Shown: positions 36,492 through 46,399, counted from the first letter of the stretch. The stretch: DNA of 64,000 bases from Clostridiaceae bacterium (GCA_012840085.1 DUMB01000006.1:49302-113301); one strand, 5' to 3'. The notes: generated from the letters alone by a model not told the origin. Numbers and translations: made by a program.

Positions 36492-36688
36492 TAAGAAATT
36501 AACCTGGCACAACACGTTTCATCAATCAATTTCAGCAAAATTCGGTAAAATAAGTGTATTTTCTTGGTATTACATATATGATATTGTATTTATATGCTTA
36601 TAATATTGAATAATATTATAAATTTTTGAGAAATTTTATTGAAATAATGATATAATTTTTAATTATATATGTGAGGAGAAATTAATGT

Positions 36689-37711
36689 ATGGCGATAAAG
36701 GAAAACAAATTAATCATACCGGAGGGCTATAAACCTAGCCTGAATATAAAAGATACACAAATTGCTATTAAGCTTGTCAAAGATTATTTTGAAAGGGAAT
36801 TGGCCAGAAACCTGAACCTCGTAAGAGTATCGGCTCCACTTTTTGTAATGCCGGAGACAGGGCTCAATGATAATCTTAACGGGGTGGAAAGGCCTGTTTC
36901 TTTCGAAATTAAAGCAATTGACGGAAAGTATGTGGAAATTGTCCAGTCACTTGCCAAATGGAAGCGTTTTGCTCTTAAGAAATATAATTTTGGTTGCGGG
37001 GAAGGATTATATACAGATATGAATGCAATCCGCAGAGATGAAGATTTGGATAATCTTCATTCGGTATATGTGGATCAGTGGGACTGGGAGAAAGTCTTGT
37101 CCAGAGAAGAGCGTAATACTGAGTACCTGAAAGATACGGTCAGAACGATCTTTAAAGTGTTCAAGCTCACCGAGTCTTATATTTGTGACAAATATGAGCA
37201 GCTTGAAAGGTTTCTGCCTGATGATATATACTTTATTACGACGCAGGAGTTGGAGGACCTTTACCCCAACCTGTCGCCGAAAGAAAGGGAAGATGAAATA
37301 GCCCGGGAAAAGAAAGCAGTGTTTATAATGCAGATAGGCGGAGAATTAAAGTCAGGAACCAAACATGACGGAAGAGCTCCGGACTATGATGACTGGAGCT
37401 TGAATGGTGACATAATATTCTGGTATCCTGTTTTGAACAGGGCATTTGAAGTTTCTTCAATGGGTGTGCGCGTTGACGAGGAGACCTTGCTCCGGCAGCT
37501 TAAAATTGCTGGTTGTGAAGAACGAAAGGAATTGCAGTATCATAAGGCTTTACTTTCCGGTGAACTTCCTTATACAATTGGAGGAGGAATCGGGCAGTCA
37601 AGGATATGCATGTTCTTCCTTGGAAAGGCACACATTGGAGAGGTACAAGCTTCTGTATGGCCGGATGAGATGGTTGAAAGATGTAAAATGGCTGATATGA
37701 TTCTGTTGTAA
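36689..37711 (+). CDS. asnA: Aspartate-ammonia ligase (asparagine synthetase A)
   Basis: 340 residues. It makes asparagine from aspartate, ammonia and ATP. The fold is related to class II aminoacyl-tRNA synthetases. Signature stretches are [72 protein letters not shown] and [20 protein letters not shown]. The length is typical. The ATG at 36689 follows GTGAGGAG. asnS follows at 38 bases, so asparagine synthesis and charging are encoded together. No T-box is visible upstream. Confidence 0.96.
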   Translation: MAIKENKLIIPEGYKPSLNIKDTQIAIKLVKDYFERELARNLNLVRVSAPLFVMPETGLNDNLNGVERPVSFEIKAIDGKYVEIVQSLAKWKRFALKKYNFGCGEGLYTDMNAIRRDEDLDNLHSVYVDQWDWEKVLSREERNTEYLKDTVRTIFKVFKLTESYICDKYEQLERFLPDDIYFITTQELEDLYPNLSPKEREDEIAREKKAVFIMQIGGELKSGTKHDGRAPDYDDWSLNGDIIFWYPVLNRAFEVSSMGVRVDEETLLRQLKIAGCEERKELQYHKALLSGELPYTIGGGIGQSRICMFFLGKAHIGEVQASVWPDEMVERCKMADMILL

Positions 37712-37749
37712 TATGATCATAATTATCCAGCAAAGGAGTTAGTGATAAA

Positions 37750-39144
37750 ATGAAAAGCACATTGATAAGACAATTATATAAGGATACAAATAACTATATC
37801 AACCAGCCCGTGAAAGTATCGGGATGGGTAAGAACCGTACGTGATTCAAAATCATTTGGTTTTATTGAATTAAATGATGGTTCATTCTTCAAGAACGTAC
37901 AAATCGTGTTTGAGGACGGTAAAATTGATAACTTTAAGGAGATTTGCAAGCTTAATGTAGGGTCTGCCATTATAGTTGAGGGAAAACTCGTTGAGACTCC
38001 GGAAGCAAAGCAGCCTTTTGAGATAAAGGCAGACAAGATAACTATTGAAGGTGCTTGCGCTCCTGATTATCCCCTTCAGAAAAAGAGGCACTCTTTTGAG
38101 TTCTTGAGGACAATAGCTCACCTCAGGCCTCGGACAAATACATTTTCAGCTGTATTCAGAATCAGGTCCATTGCAGCTTATGCCATACATAAGTTTTTCC
38201 AGGAAAGAAACTTTGTGTATGTGCATACGCCAATTATAACCGGTAGTGACTGCGAGGGCGCGGGAGAGATGTTCAGGGTTACCACCCTTGACCTGGATAA
38301 TTTACCTAGGGATAACGAAGGAAACATAGATTTTACGAAGGATTTCTTCGGCAGGGAAACCAATTTAACAGTAAGCGGACAGCTTGAAGCAGAAACTTAT
38401 GCAATGGCTTTCAGAAATGTTTACACCTTCGGACCGACTTTCAGGGCTGAAAATTCAAATACAGCAAGACATGCCTCTGAGTTCTGGATGATAGAACCTG
38501 AAATTGCTTTTGCTGATCTGAATGATAACATGGAGCTTGCCGAGGATATGCTCAAATATATAATAAACTATGTACTTGAAAACGCTCCTGAAGAGATGGA
38601 ATTCTTCAATAACTTTATAGACAAGGCCCTTTTAGACAGATTGCATAACATAGTTAATTCAGAATTTGGACATATCACTTATACTGAAGCAATAAAACTG
38701 TTGGAAAAGGAAAATGAGAAATTTGAATATCCTGTAAAATGGGGATCAGACCTTCAGACGGAACATGAAAGGTTCCTTACGGAGCAAGTGTTTAAAAAGC
38801 CTGTATTTGTTACAGACTACCCGAAGGACATTAAGGCATTTTATATGAGGCTCAATGATGACGGCAAGACTGTAGCTGCCATGGACCTGCTGGTTCCCGG
38901 AGTGGGAGAGATAATAGGCGGAAGCCAGAGGGAGGAAAGGTTTGATTTGCTTGAAAAGAGGATGAATGAACTCAGCCTTTCATTGGAGGATTACTGGTGG
39001 TACCTCGACCTCAGAAAATACGGCGGAACAAAACATGCCGGCTATGGTCTGGGATTCGAAAGGGCAATTATGTACATTACAGGAATGTCCAACATCAGAG
39101 ATGTGATATCTTTCCCGAGAACGCCAAAGACTGCGGAATTCTAA
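37750..39144 (+). CDS. asnS: Asparaginyl-tRNA synthetase
   Basis: 464 residues. An N-terminal OB-fold anticodon-binding domain ([20 protein letters not shown]) is followed by the class II catalytic core: motif 1 around [17 protein letters not shown], motif 2 [21 protein letters not shown], and motif 3 [16 protein letters not shown]. The [15 protein letters not shown] stretch and AENSNT distinguish AsnRS from AspRS. The ATG follows AAAGGAG. It is in an operon with asnA and ends at a long hairpin terminator. Confidence 0.96.
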   Translation: MKSTLIRQLYKDTNNYINQPVKVSGWVRTVRDSKSFGFIELNDGSFFKNVQIVFEDGKIDNFKEICKLNVGSAIIVEGKLVETPEAKQPFEIKADKITIEGACAPDYPLQKKRHSFEFLRTIAHLRPRTNTFSAVFRIRSIAAYAIHKFFQERNFVYVHTPIITGSDCEGAGEMFRVTTLDLDNLPRDNEGNIDFTKDFFGRETNLTVSGQLEAETYAMAFRNVYTFGPTFRAENSNTARHASEFWMIEPEIAFADLNDNMELAEDMLKYIINYVLENAPEEMEFFNNFIDKALLDRLHNIVNSEFGHITYTEAIKLLEKENEKFEYPVKWGSDLQTEHERFLTEQVFKKPVFVTDYPKDIKAFYMRLNDDGKTVAAMDLLVPGVGEIIGGSQREERFDLLEKRMNELSLSLEDYWWYLDLRKYGGTKHAGYGLGFERAIMYITGMSNIRDVISFPRTPKTAEF

Positions 39145-39187
39145 TTAAATTTGGGTATGATTTGCAAATAATGGGTATATAATTATG

Positions 39188-39246
39188 TGGGACAATTAAC
39201 AACAATATTTGTTTTTACATATTGTTTGTGAACTGTCCCATTTTTA
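39188..39246 (+). terminator. Long hairpin terminator after asnS
   Basis: Outer stem TGGGACA/TGTCCCA (39188-39194 with 39234-39240), inner stem CAATAT/ATATTG (39204-39209 with 39220-39225), then T5. Confidence 0.75.
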
Positions 39247-39307
39247 TAAATAAATGGCCTGGCTTAGCATGGCGTTAGTGCTGGCTGGCTGGTAGGAGGG
39301 TGTCTGT

Positions 39308-40477
39308 ATGAACAACTTTGTATTTCAAAATGCTACGAAGATTATATTTGGAAAGGCTACTGAAAACCAGGTGGGTGCAGAAACGGCTAAATACAGTAAG
39401 AAGGTGCTTCTGCACTATGGCGGGGGAAGCATAAAAAAGAGCGGCCTTTATGACAGGGTTATAAAGTCACTGCGGGATGCCGGAGTCGAGTATATCGAGT
39501 TGTCCGGGGTTCAGCCAAATCCAAGACTTAGCCTTGTACGGGAAGGAATTGAACTCTGCCGCAAAAACAATATTGAATTTATCCTTGCTGTTGGCGGAGG
39601 TAGTGTTATCGATTCTGCGAAGGCAATAAGCATAGGTATTCATTACGACGGAGATGTATGGGACTTTTATGCCGGAAAGGCAAAAGTGGAAAAAGCCATC
39701 CCTGTAGGTGTCGTTCTTACTATACCGGCTGCAGGCAGTGAATCCAGCGGCAGTTCCGTTATTACCAACGAAGATGGTTGGTATAAAAGAGGTGTAACCA
39801 GTGTTTTAATGCGTCCAAAGTTTGCAATTTTGAATCCGGAGCTTACGTTTACGCTTCCACCGTATCAGACTGCATGTGGAACTGCGGATATTATGGCACA
39901 TATAATGGAAAGGTATTTCACCAATGTAAAAAATGTTGATTTGACCGACAGGTTGTGTGAAGCTACCCTGAAAACAATGATTAAAAATGTTCCCATAGCT
40001 CTGAAAGAACCTGAAAACTATGATGCCAGGGCTGAGATCATGTGGGCCGGAACAATTGCACATAATGACCTTCTTGATACAGGGAGAATAGGCGATTGGG
40101 CATCTCATGATATAGAACATGAGATAAGCGGAATATATGACATAGCACATGGTGCAGGACTGGCTATAGTATTTCCGGCATGGATGAAATATGTATACAA
40201 GCATGATATAGACAGATTCGCACAGTTTGCAGTAAGGGTATGGAATGTTGATATGGACTTTGCATCACCTGAGAGGACGGCTTTGGAAGGCATCGAAAGG
40301 TTGAAGGGCTTTTTCAGGCAAATAGGCCTGCCTGTTTCCCTCAGAGATGCCAATATAGGTGATGACAGACTTGAAGAAATGGCGGATAAGCGCACTGACT
40401 TCGGAAAGGAAACAATAGGTAATTTTGTTGAGCTGAACAGGGAAGATGTACTAAACATATTAAAGCTTGCAAGGTAA
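39308..40477 (+). CDS. Iron-containing alcohol dehydrogenase (BdhA/YqhD type)
   Basis: 389 residues. It interconverts aldehydes and alcohols with NAD(P)H. The N-terminal nucleotide-binding half has YGGGSIKKSGLYDRV and AVGGGSVIDSAKAISIG. The metal-binding C-terminal half has GTADIMAHIMERYF, HDIEHEISGIYDIAHGAGLA, with the expected Asp/His ligands. The sequence resembles clostridial NADPH-dependent butanol dehydrogenases; the physiological substrate is not determinable. The ATG follows GGAGGGTG. It ends 2 bases before the end of the convergent lysE-type gene. Confidence 0.93.
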   Translation: MNNFVFQNATKIIFGKATENQVGAETAKYSKKVLLHYGGGSIKKSGLYDRVIKSLRDAGVEYIELSGVQPNPRLSLVREGIELCRKNNIEFILAVGGGSVIDSAKAISIGIHYDGDVWDFYAGKAKVEKAIPVGVVLTIPAAGSESSGSSVITNEDGWYKRGVTSVLMRPKFAILNPELTFTLPPYQTACGTADIMAHIMERYFTNVKNVDLTDRLCEATLKTMIKNVPIALKEPENYDARAEIMWAGTIAHNDLLDTGRIGDWASHDIEHEISGIYDIAHGAGLAIVFPAWMKYVYKHDIDRFAQFAVRVWNVDMDFASPERTALEGIERLKGFFRQIGLPVSLRDANIGDDRLEEMADKRTDFGKETIGNFVELNREDVLNILKLAR

Positions 40478-40479
40478 TG

Positions 40480-41121
40480 TTATTTGGGGAAGACTATTGA
40501 TGCAATTGATTGAACAACGTTACCAAAGCCTAAAGCTATAATACCAAATCCCAGAACGCGCTGTATATATAAAGCTGTTTTGGAGTTTCTGTTAATTTTG
40601 ATTTTAATTAAATCCATTTTTGAAACCAACGCAAGCCACCATGTCAGGGTGCCTAAGAATACACCTAAAGCCAGCTCAAGCCCGGATGTGTAGCCAAGGT
40701 TTGAGCTGGTTACTCCAAGAAATGAAAATACTGCGATGAATAATAAGATTGCAGGTATATTTGATATAGCAATAAAAAACATTGACAAATATGAACTTGT
40801 GACATCTGAAATTTTATTTCCGGTCCTTCTTCCAGGCGATGCAGACCGCATTAATGAAATACCTATGAAACATACAACAGCTCCGCCCAGAATTCTGAAT
40901 ATTACCATGTATTCCGTCAGCAGTTTGGAGACAATTGCCAGGCTGTAGCCAATAACCAGGGTATAAACAGCATTTGCTGAAGCTATTCCAAGTCCGCCTA
41001 ACAATCCGTGAATACGGCCTTTACGCAATGCATTTCTCATACATAGCAGCCCTACCGGGCCAAATGGCGCACCGACGATAAGACCTGAAACAAGTCCCTT
41101 TAGTACCAAGCCGAATCCCAT
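40480..41121 (-). CDS. LysE/RhtB-family amino-acid exporter
   Basis: 213 residues with six hydrophobic segments. The N-terminal signature SGLIVGAPFGPVGLLCMRNALRKGR is characteristic of LysE-type translocators, which export amino acids or related metabolites. The C-terminal half includes LALGVFLGTLTWWLALVSKM. The substrate is unknown. The ATG at 41121 follows AGGAGAG on the minus strand. It converges tail-to-tail with the alcohol dehydrogenase and diverges from tetR. Confidence 0.88.
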   Translation of the reverse strand: MGFGLVLKGLVSGLIVGAPFGPVGLLCMRNALRKGRIHGLLGGLGIASANAVYTLVIGYSLAIVSKLLTEYMVIFRILGGAVVCFIGISLMRSASPGRRTGNKISDVTSSYLSMFFIAISNIPAILLFIAVFSFLGVTSSNLGYTSGLELALGVFLGTLTWWLALVSKMDLIKIKINRNSKTALYIQRVLGFGIIALGFGNVVQSIASIVFPK

Positions 41122-41312
41122 AAATAAACTCTCCTGTATAAAATATTATCTTAAAATCTTTTTCGTTAGACATATATTTTATATAAAAGCGTGCTAAATT
41201 ATTAATTTGTTGCGATGGAACAATGAGTTAAATTATCGTCACACTCACCTATATATCATTTTTTTTAAATTTTGTCCAGCAATGGGAAAACAAAAAGAGT
41301 TTTGAATAATTA

Positions 41313-41342
41313 ATTGACATATATTAACTCTAAGGTGTAAGA
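41313..41342 (+). promoter_or_regulatory. Probable promoter of tetR
   Basis: TTGACA near 41313 and TAAGAT near 41337 are separated by about 18 bases. The TetR-type palindrome lies just downstream at 41360-41373. Confidence 0.5.
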
Positions 41343-41359
41343 TATTAAAGAGATATAAA

Positions 41360-41373
41360 TGACACGAGTGTCA
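41360..41373. promoter_or_regulatory. TetR-type operator upstream of tetR
   Basis: TGACACGAGTGTCA is a palindrome with six-base arms and a two-base centre, located between the promoter and the tetR start. Related sites occur before the radical SAM gene. Confidence 0.7.
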
Positions 41374-41398
41374 ATAAAAAATGAGAGGAGATACATGA

Positions 41399-42010
41399 GT
41401 GCCGAAAGTCGTTGACTATAAAAAGACAAAAGATAAAATTGTAAGTGAAGCCATGAATTTATTTTTACATAAAGGGTACCATAGTACCACCCTTCTCGAC
41501 ATATCCAGGCGTTGCAATATGGGCAGAACAACCATCTACAAATATTTTGAGAATAAGGAAGGCATTTTGTATTATGCTATTTCTCAGAGTATAAAAATGT
41601 TAAGGAATGATTTAAGAAGTATTATGCAGTTGCAAGATGTTTCAATCATTGAAAAAATAAAGCTGGTAATTTCAAGAGTAGTTTTGGAATACCCTAAAAA
41701 TAACAGGTTTGTTGCCCTGAGTGATTTGCGGGAACTCTGCAGAATTGGAGACAGTGAAGTATTGGCCAAGGTCCGTGAATATGTACAGGAATTGCGCAAT
41801 ACTCTGAAAGAATTGCTTCAGGCCGGTATGGACTCAAAAGAGATAAAGCTGCATGACAGGGAAAAAATGGCTTATACCTTGTATGCAATTATTGAATCAC
41901 TTGTGCTCCATTTTTCTAATAATCAGTACATGGTATTAAGCGATGAAAACATGATATTAAGTGAGCAGCTTAATACTGTACACATTCTTATTGATGGATT
42001 GAGAGCGTAA
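41399..42010 (+). CDS. TetR/AcrR-family transcriptional regulator
   Basis: 203 residues. The N-terminal helix-turn-helix is clear (ALFLHKG-like NLFLHKGYHSTTLLDISRRC, NMGRTTIYKYFENKEGILYY); the C-terminal helical ligand-binding domain is variable. The GTG at 41399 is preceded by GAGGAG at an 8-base spacing; a nearby ATG is out of frame. Palindromes of the same pattern upstream of its own gene and of the next gene suggest autoregulation and repression of the radical SAM gene. The ligand is unknown. Confidence 0.9.
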   Translation: MPKVVDYKKTKDKIVSEAMNLFLHKGYHSTTLLDISRRCNMGRTTIYKYFENKEGILYYAISQSIKMLRNDLRSIMQLQDVSIIEKIKLVISRVVLEYPKNNRFVALSDLRELCRIGDSEVLAKVREYVQELRNTLKELLQAGMDSKEIKLHDREKMAYTLYAIIESLVLHFSNNQYMVLSDENMILSEQLNTVHILIDGLRA

Positions 42011-42034
42011 TAAGATTTTTTTTAACTTTATATC

Positions 42035-42064
42035 GACACTAATGTCTAAAAAGACATCGGTGTT
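42035..42064. promoter_or_regulatory. Paired TetR-type operators upstream of the radical SAM gene
   Basis: GACACTAATGTC (42035-42046) and GACATCGGTGTT (42053-42064) share the GACAY-N2-RTGTC pattern of the palindrome before tetR. Together they form a larger inverted repeat (ATGTCT-AAAA-AGACAT at the centre). Confidence 0.65.
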
Positions 42065-42096
42065 TATTAAAAATTTATGTAAGGGGGTATTTTTTT

Positions 42097-43473
42097 ATGA
42101 CATCGGCAAGACAAATGCTAAGTTCTGCATTAATGAAGCAGGGAATTGAGTATGTCGAAAAAAACCCTGTCGAAAACATACCTAAGATACTCAATTGGGC
42201 TGAAAAGCTGGTTATTAAACCGGAACACAAAAAGACTATAGAAACCTTCAGGCAGGTTACCTCTGATCCTGATAATATCTGGAACAGGTTCATTCATAGG
42301 GTACTGACGGAAGTAAATCCAAAAGTAAGGTCCAAATTTCTTATCAATTACATGATTAATGCAGGACTTTTTGGTTCACCGACAATTGACAAAATGAAGG
42401 AAAAGCACGGATGCAATATTCCATGGGCTATTCTGATGGATCCGACTTCTGCCTGCAATCTGAAATGTACCGGTTGCTGGGCAGGTGAATACAGCAAAAG
42501 GGACAGCATGGATTATGACACACTGGACAGAATAATAAAAGAAGGAAAAGAACTCGGCATACGTCTTTTTATCTACTCCGGGGGAGAGCCTTTAATCAGG
42601 AAAAATGATATTTTAAAATTGTGTGAAAAGCATGATGATTGCATATTCCTTGCTTTCACCAATGCCACCCTTGTAGATGAGGAACTTTGCAGAGAAATGG
42701 ATCGTGTCGGAAACTTTATTCTTGCCATAAGTGTGGAAGGTTTCGAGGAAGAAACGGATATGCGCAGGGGCAAGGGAACATTTAAAAAGGTTATGGATGC
42801 AATGGACCTTCTGAAAAGTCATGGCCTTGGATTTGGCTTTTCGACCTGCTATCATAGCAAGAATACAGAAATTGTAGGCTCTGATGAGTATATTGATTTT
42901 ATGATAGAAAAAGGTTGTATGTTTGGTTGGTATTTTACATACATGCCATTGGGAAGAGATGCCGTTCCTGAACTTATGGTATCACCTGAACAGCGTGAAT
43001 TTATGTACCATCAGGTTAGAAAAATAAGAGAAACAAAGCCGATATTTATCATTGATTTTTGGAATGACGGCGAATATATTAATGGCTGCATAGCCGGAGG
43101 CAGACATTATCTGCACATCAACGCAAACGGTGATGTAGAACCGTGTGCATTTATACACTATTCAAATGTTAACATAAAAGATACAACTCTTCTGGAGGCG
43201 CTGAAATCACCGTTGTTTATGCAATATAAAATGAATCAGCCATTTAATGAAAATCATCTGAGACCATGCCCGCTCTTGGATAATCCGGATAAGTTAAAGG
43301 CAATGGTTCACAATGCAAATGCATATTCAACACAGCCTCTTGACAAGGAAGATGTGGACACACTGACGGATAAATGCCAGGAAGCATCAAAGAAGTGGGC
43401 AGAGACAGCAGACAGGCTTTGGGCTGAAATCACAAAAGCAGAAAGCGAAAAATTAGAAAAGCAGCTGGCATAG
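42097..43473 (+). CDS. Radical SAM protein with SPASM-like C-terminal cysteines
   Basis: 458 residues. About 110 N-terminal residues precede the radical SAM core. The [4Fe-4S]-binding CxxxCxxC is SACNLKCTGCW, with Cys120, Cys124 and Cys127. GGEP (YSGGEPLIR) follows for SAM binding. C-terminal cysteines (NGCIAGGRHYLH, VEPCAFIHYS, LRPCPLL) suggest an auxiliary cluster. The reaction is unknown; peptide modification is possible, but no small peptide gene is adjacent. Control by the upstream TetR-family gene is likely. The ATG follows AAGGGGG. A terminator follows the stop codon. Confidence 0.88.
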   Translation: MTSARQMLSSALMKQGIEYVEKNPVENIPKILNWAEKLVIKPEHKKTIETFRQVTSDPDNIWNRFIHRVLTEVNPKVRSKFLINYMINAGLFGSPTIDKMKEKHGCNIPWAILMDPTSACNLKCTGCWAGEYSKRDSMDYDTLDRIIKEGKELGIRLFIYSGGEPLIRKNDILKLCEKHDDCIFLAFTNATLVDEELCREMDRVGNFILAISVEGFEEETDMRRGKGTFKKVMDAMDLLKSHGLGFGFSTCYHSKNTEIVGSDEYIDFMIEKGCMFGWYFTYMPLGRDAVPELMVSPEQREFMYHQVRKIRETKPIFIIDFWNDGEYINGCIAGGRHYLHINANGDVEPCAFIHYSNVNIKDTTLLEALKSPLFMQYKMNQPFNENHLRPCPLLDNPDKLKAMVHNANAYSTQPLDKEDVDTLTDKCQEASKKWAETADRLWAEITKAESEKLEKQLA

Positions 43474-43505
43474 AATTCCGTGGATGAACTCCACGGAATT
43501 TTCTT
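43474..43505 (+). terminator. Terminator after the radical SAM gene
   Basis: The AATTCCGTGG/CCACGGAATT 10-bp perfect stem is followed by TTCTT. Confidence 0.85.
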
Positions 43506-43536
43506 GTCCTGGTTGATGTTATTATATTATAATATT

Positions 43537-43596
43537 CAAGATAATAAACAAGATAATAATCAAGACAGTAAACAAGATAATAATTAAGATAATAAC
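43537..43596. repeat. Tandem repeat, five 12-bp units
   Basis: Units of the form CAAGATAATAA(A/T), with CAAGACAGTAAA and TAAGATAATAAC as variants, repeat exactly in register five times between the radical SAM and SGNH genes. Period 12 keeps any reading frame. Confidence 0.85.
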
Positions 43597-43645
43597 CAAG
43601 GAACAGATTTTGCAATGCTACATTTGGAAAAGAACGGTGACTGAC

Positions 43646-44215
43646 ATGAGACTAGTATGTATAGGAGACAGCCTCACAACAGGATTTAAACTTAGTTATC
43701 AGGAAGTGTGGCCTGCACTGGTGGGTAAAAAGTACAATAATACAGAGATATTAAATATGGGAGTTAACGGGGATACAACAGCAGGAGTTCTCGCCAGATT
43801 CTACAGAGATGTTGTGGATCAAAAAGCCACTCATGTCATTATAATGGCAGGAACCAATGATTTAATATGGGGAGTACCCCTTTCACAGGTCCGGTCAAAC
43901 ATTGCTGCTGCTGTAATGCATTCATATAAGAACAGAATTATGCCAATTATCGGGATTCCAATACCCGCTGAAATTGACATGGCAAAAAAATATTGGCCAT
44001 TTGTAAAAGAACTGGACCGGGTTAACGAAGAAATTTCATTATATAGGGAATGGATAAAAGAATTCTCGCTGAACTTCCAGTGTATTTATGTGGATTTTTA
44101 TGAGTGTTTCTATGATTTCAGCTCTGATTCCATAAAATCTTCTCTTTATCTTGACGGACTGCATCCGAATATTGAAGGGCATAAAATGATGGCAGATGTG
44201 GTCAAACTTTATTAA
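43646..44215 (+). CDS. SGNH/GDSL-family hydrolase
   Basis: About 189 residues, a small esterase/lipase-type protein with no signal peptide. Block I GDS (residues 7-9, CIGDSLTTGF), block II Gly/Asn (MGVNGDTTAG), block III GTND (MAGTNDLIWG) and block V DGLHPN give the Ser-Asp-His catalytic set. The ATG at 43646 follows GGTGA; upstream in-frame starts lack a site. The natural substrate is unknown; acyl esters are typical of the family. Confidence 0.9.
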   Translation: MRLVCIGDSLTTGFKLSYQEVWPALVGKKYNNTEILNMGVNGDTTAGVLARFYRDVVDQKATHVIIMAGTNDLIWGVPLSQVRSNIAAAVMHSYKNRIMPIIGIPIPAEIDMAKKYWPFVKELDRVNEEISLYREWIKEFSLNFQCIYVDFYECFYDFSSDSIKSSLYLDGLHPNIEGHKMMADVVKLY

Positions 44216-44565
44216 CATTTTATACAATGTATGTTATAATATTAACAAACCTGCTTGTTAAATTTTATTATTTTTATTGCTGTTTATTATTGCTGCTTAT
44301 AATTTTATAATCGCTGCTTTATTAAACTGCCGGCAAAGTTCTTGTTTCATCATGAAAGATTAATGTTGTTATGAAGTTATAATAATAGTGATGAGAATGA
44401 CAGAATTTATTTTTCTGTGAAATTTCCTTAATTACGCTTAATGTAGTTGAGTTGATAATACATAATTACATACTGTAGTTGTTTTTCATAAATTAAAGCT
44501 TGGCGCATAAAATATAGTACAAGTATTTATTTCAAGCTATTTTAAGCTGTTTTAAGGGGGTCAAT
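44216..44565. other. AT-rich gap between the SGNH hydrolase and a membrane protein
   Basis: About 350 bases. AACAAACCTGCTTGTT followed by T-rich DNA near 44243 may be a weak terminator. Repeated TTATTGCTG(T/C)TTAT motifs lie at about 44270-44320. No gene is apparent. Confidence 0.4.
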
Positions 44566-45387
44566 ATGAAACTGAGCAGAGCAGATAAGGTAAAGCTGGT
44601 GCTTTTTATTATTTTTAGAGCAATAGCGGTTCTTGCCGGGATAATCGCAGTAATAAACAATGACTGGACAAACTTTGCTCTTTCGATACTCACTCTGGTA
44701 GTGTTTCTTCTTCCATCCATCATTGAAAAGAAACTCAGTGTTGATTTCCCAAGTGAATTTGAAATTGCAGTTCTTATATTTATTTTTGCAGCACTGTACC
44801 TTGGAGAAATGCGGTCATACTATGTTAAGTACTGGTGGTGGGATTTATTCCTGCATACGTTTTCAGGCTCGATTATTGGAGCAATAGGTTTTTCACTGGT
44901 GGATATACTGAATAAGAATGAGAAAGTTGCCATTAAGTTAAGCCCTATATTTGTGTCAATTTTTTCATTCTGTTTCGCTCTGGCTATTGGGGCATTATGG
45001 GAAATATATGAATTTGCCATGGACACTTTTTTTGGGCTGAATATGCAGAAGTCAGGGCTTGTAGACACAATGACGGACCTTATCGTTGATACGTTGGGTG
45101 CTCTGGTGTTTTCTGTTCTTGGATACCTGCATCTAAAGGGCAAGATAAACTTGTTGGATAGATTCATTGGAAAGATAAGAGACTGGAATAAGGATCCTGA
45201 ACCGGTTGTTAAAAACAGTTTTAGTTTTAAAAAGGCAAGCTCAAAAATAAATGCCATTGTAAAAACGATAGCAAATATTAAAGTAACATCAGGTATTGAC
45301 GATGAGCCAGCGTCAGAAGAAGATATTTCTGACGGAGACATACACTTAAAAAAGGATACAATTTTAGAAGAAAGTTTAAAAAAATAA
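44566..45387 (+). CDS. Integral membrane protein, DUF2238/YjdF-like
   Basis: 273 residues with about six membrane segments (residues 5-195) and a hydrophilic, acidic C-terminal tail. Conserved-looking intramembrane polar stretches are KYWWWDLFLHTFSGSIIGAI and IGALWEIYEFAMD, followed by DTMTDLIVDTLGA. These match my memory of the DUF2238/YjdF membrane family, whose function is not established. The ATG follows AAGGGGG. It is probably monocistronic. Confidence 0.75.
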   Translation: MKLSRADKVKLVLFIIFRAIAVLAGIIAVINNDWTNFALSILTLVVFLLPSIIEKKLSVDFPSEFEIAVLIFIFAALYLGEMRSYYVKYWWWDLFLHTFSGSIIGAIGFSLVDILNKNEKVAIKLSPIFVSIFSFCFALAIGALWEIYEFAMDTFFGLNMQKSGLVDTMTDLIVDTLGALVFSVLGYLHLKGKINLLDRFIGKIRDWNKDPEPVVKNSFSFKKASSKINAIVKTIANIKVTSGIDDEPASEEDISDGDIHLKKDTILEESLKK

Positions 45388-45451
45388 GTAAACAAGTTAA
45401 GACATCAATAAAGAAACAAGTAATAACATTATTTATGAATCAATTAAAATA

Positions 45452-46399
45452 TCAATCATGTACAACAGTTTCAATAAATTTGACGTAAAGTTTTGTCAAA
45501 GGCAAGAAAACAATTGCACTTAGCACATTAAATATTGTATGCGCATTTGCAATCAGCCTTGTCTTATCCTGCCCCAGCGCTGAAGTGACGGCAATTATTA
45601 AATTTGCAAATGGTTTGAGCAGGATTATGGCACAGACAGCACCAATAATATTGTACAAAGTGTGCGACCATGCTGTCCTTCGCGCAGACAGGTTTGTACC
45701 TATACTGGCAATTTGTGCGGTTATACATGTCCCGATGTTATCTCCTATAGTGAGTCCCAGAGCTGCTTCAAAGCTAATTAAACCGGCGTTGAAAAGTACA
45801 ATTGTAAGGCCTACTGTTGCACTGCTGCTTTGGACTAACATTGTAATAATTATTCCTATAATAAGACCTGTATATTGGTTTTTCCCATAGGTCAAGAAAA
45901 GGTTGTAAACTGTTTCGCTTTCTTTAATAAGGGGAACACCCGTATTTAATATTTTTAATCCGAGGAACATAAGACCAAATCCGGTTATTGCCTTTGCTAT
46001 TCCCTTCACGGAGTGTTTTCGCGATACAAGGTTGATGACAAGTCCTGCCGCAATAATATATAAAGCGTAGTCAGTAAGCCTGAAAGACATTAGTTGGGCG
46101 GTTACTGTAGTTCCAATATTGGCACCATATATAATTCCGACAGCCTGAGTCAGCTGCATCAGACCGGAATTGACAAACCCGACTGTCATTATTGTAATTG
46201 CAGTGCTGCTTTGTACCAATGCCGTAAGTATTATTCCTGTAATGAATGCTGTAAATACATTGGAAGTAAACCTTCTTATGATATTTTTCATGCGGTTTTT
46301 ATTAATGTTTTCGAGTCCGGTGCTTAACTGGCGTACCCCAAAGCTCAGACAAAGTGTACCGGTTATAAAATCAAGCAGAATAATTAACAGCAATTTCAT
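45452..46399 (-). CDS. Na+/phosphate cotransporter family protein (NptA-like, no PhoU domain)
   Basis: 315 residues, about eight hydrophobic segments. It shows the internal duplication typical of Na/Pi-II cotransporters: two copies of a QSSTA/QSSSA repeat (TALVQSSTAITIMTVGFVN and TMLVQSSSATVGLTIVLFN), each followed by a GANIGTTVTAQ / GDNIGTCITAQ motif. Many bacterial members carry a C-terminal PhoU-like domain; this one ends right after the membrane domain. The ATG follows GGGAGG. Confidence 0.9.
   Translation of the reverse strand: MKLLLIILLDFITGTLCLSFGVRQLSTGLENINKNRMKNIIRRFTSNVFTAFITGIILTALVQSSTAITIMTVGFVNSGLMQLTQAVGIIYGANIGTTVTAQLMSFRLTDYALYIIAAGLVINLVSRKHSVKGIAKAITGFGLMFLGLKILNTGVPLIKESETVYNLFLTYGKNQYTGLIIGIIITMLVQSSSATVGLTIVLFNAGLISFEAALGLTIGDNIGTCITAQIASIGTNLSARRTAWSHTLYNIIGAVCAIILLKPFANLIIAVTSALGQDKTRLIANAHTIFNVLSAIVFLPLTKLYVKFIETVVHD

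Noticed and set aside
39188..39246. AACAATATTTGTT-like sequence considered as a Rex redox operator
   Set aside because: It does not match the TTGTTAA-N4-TTAACAA pattern and is better explained as part of a long terminator hairpin.
43537..43596. Tandem repeats considered as a CRISPR array
   Set aside because: No spacers; the 12-bp units are contiguous.
43430..43615. Minus-strand reading frame of 61 codons with YYLV-type repeats
   Set aside because: It is the antisense translation of the 12-bp tandem repeat and the terminator, with no ribosome binding site.
42097..43615. Radical SAM gene considered as part of a RiPP (modified peptide) cluster
   Set aside because: No small precursor-peptide gene with a ribosome binding site and no peptidase or exporter gene next to it could be found.
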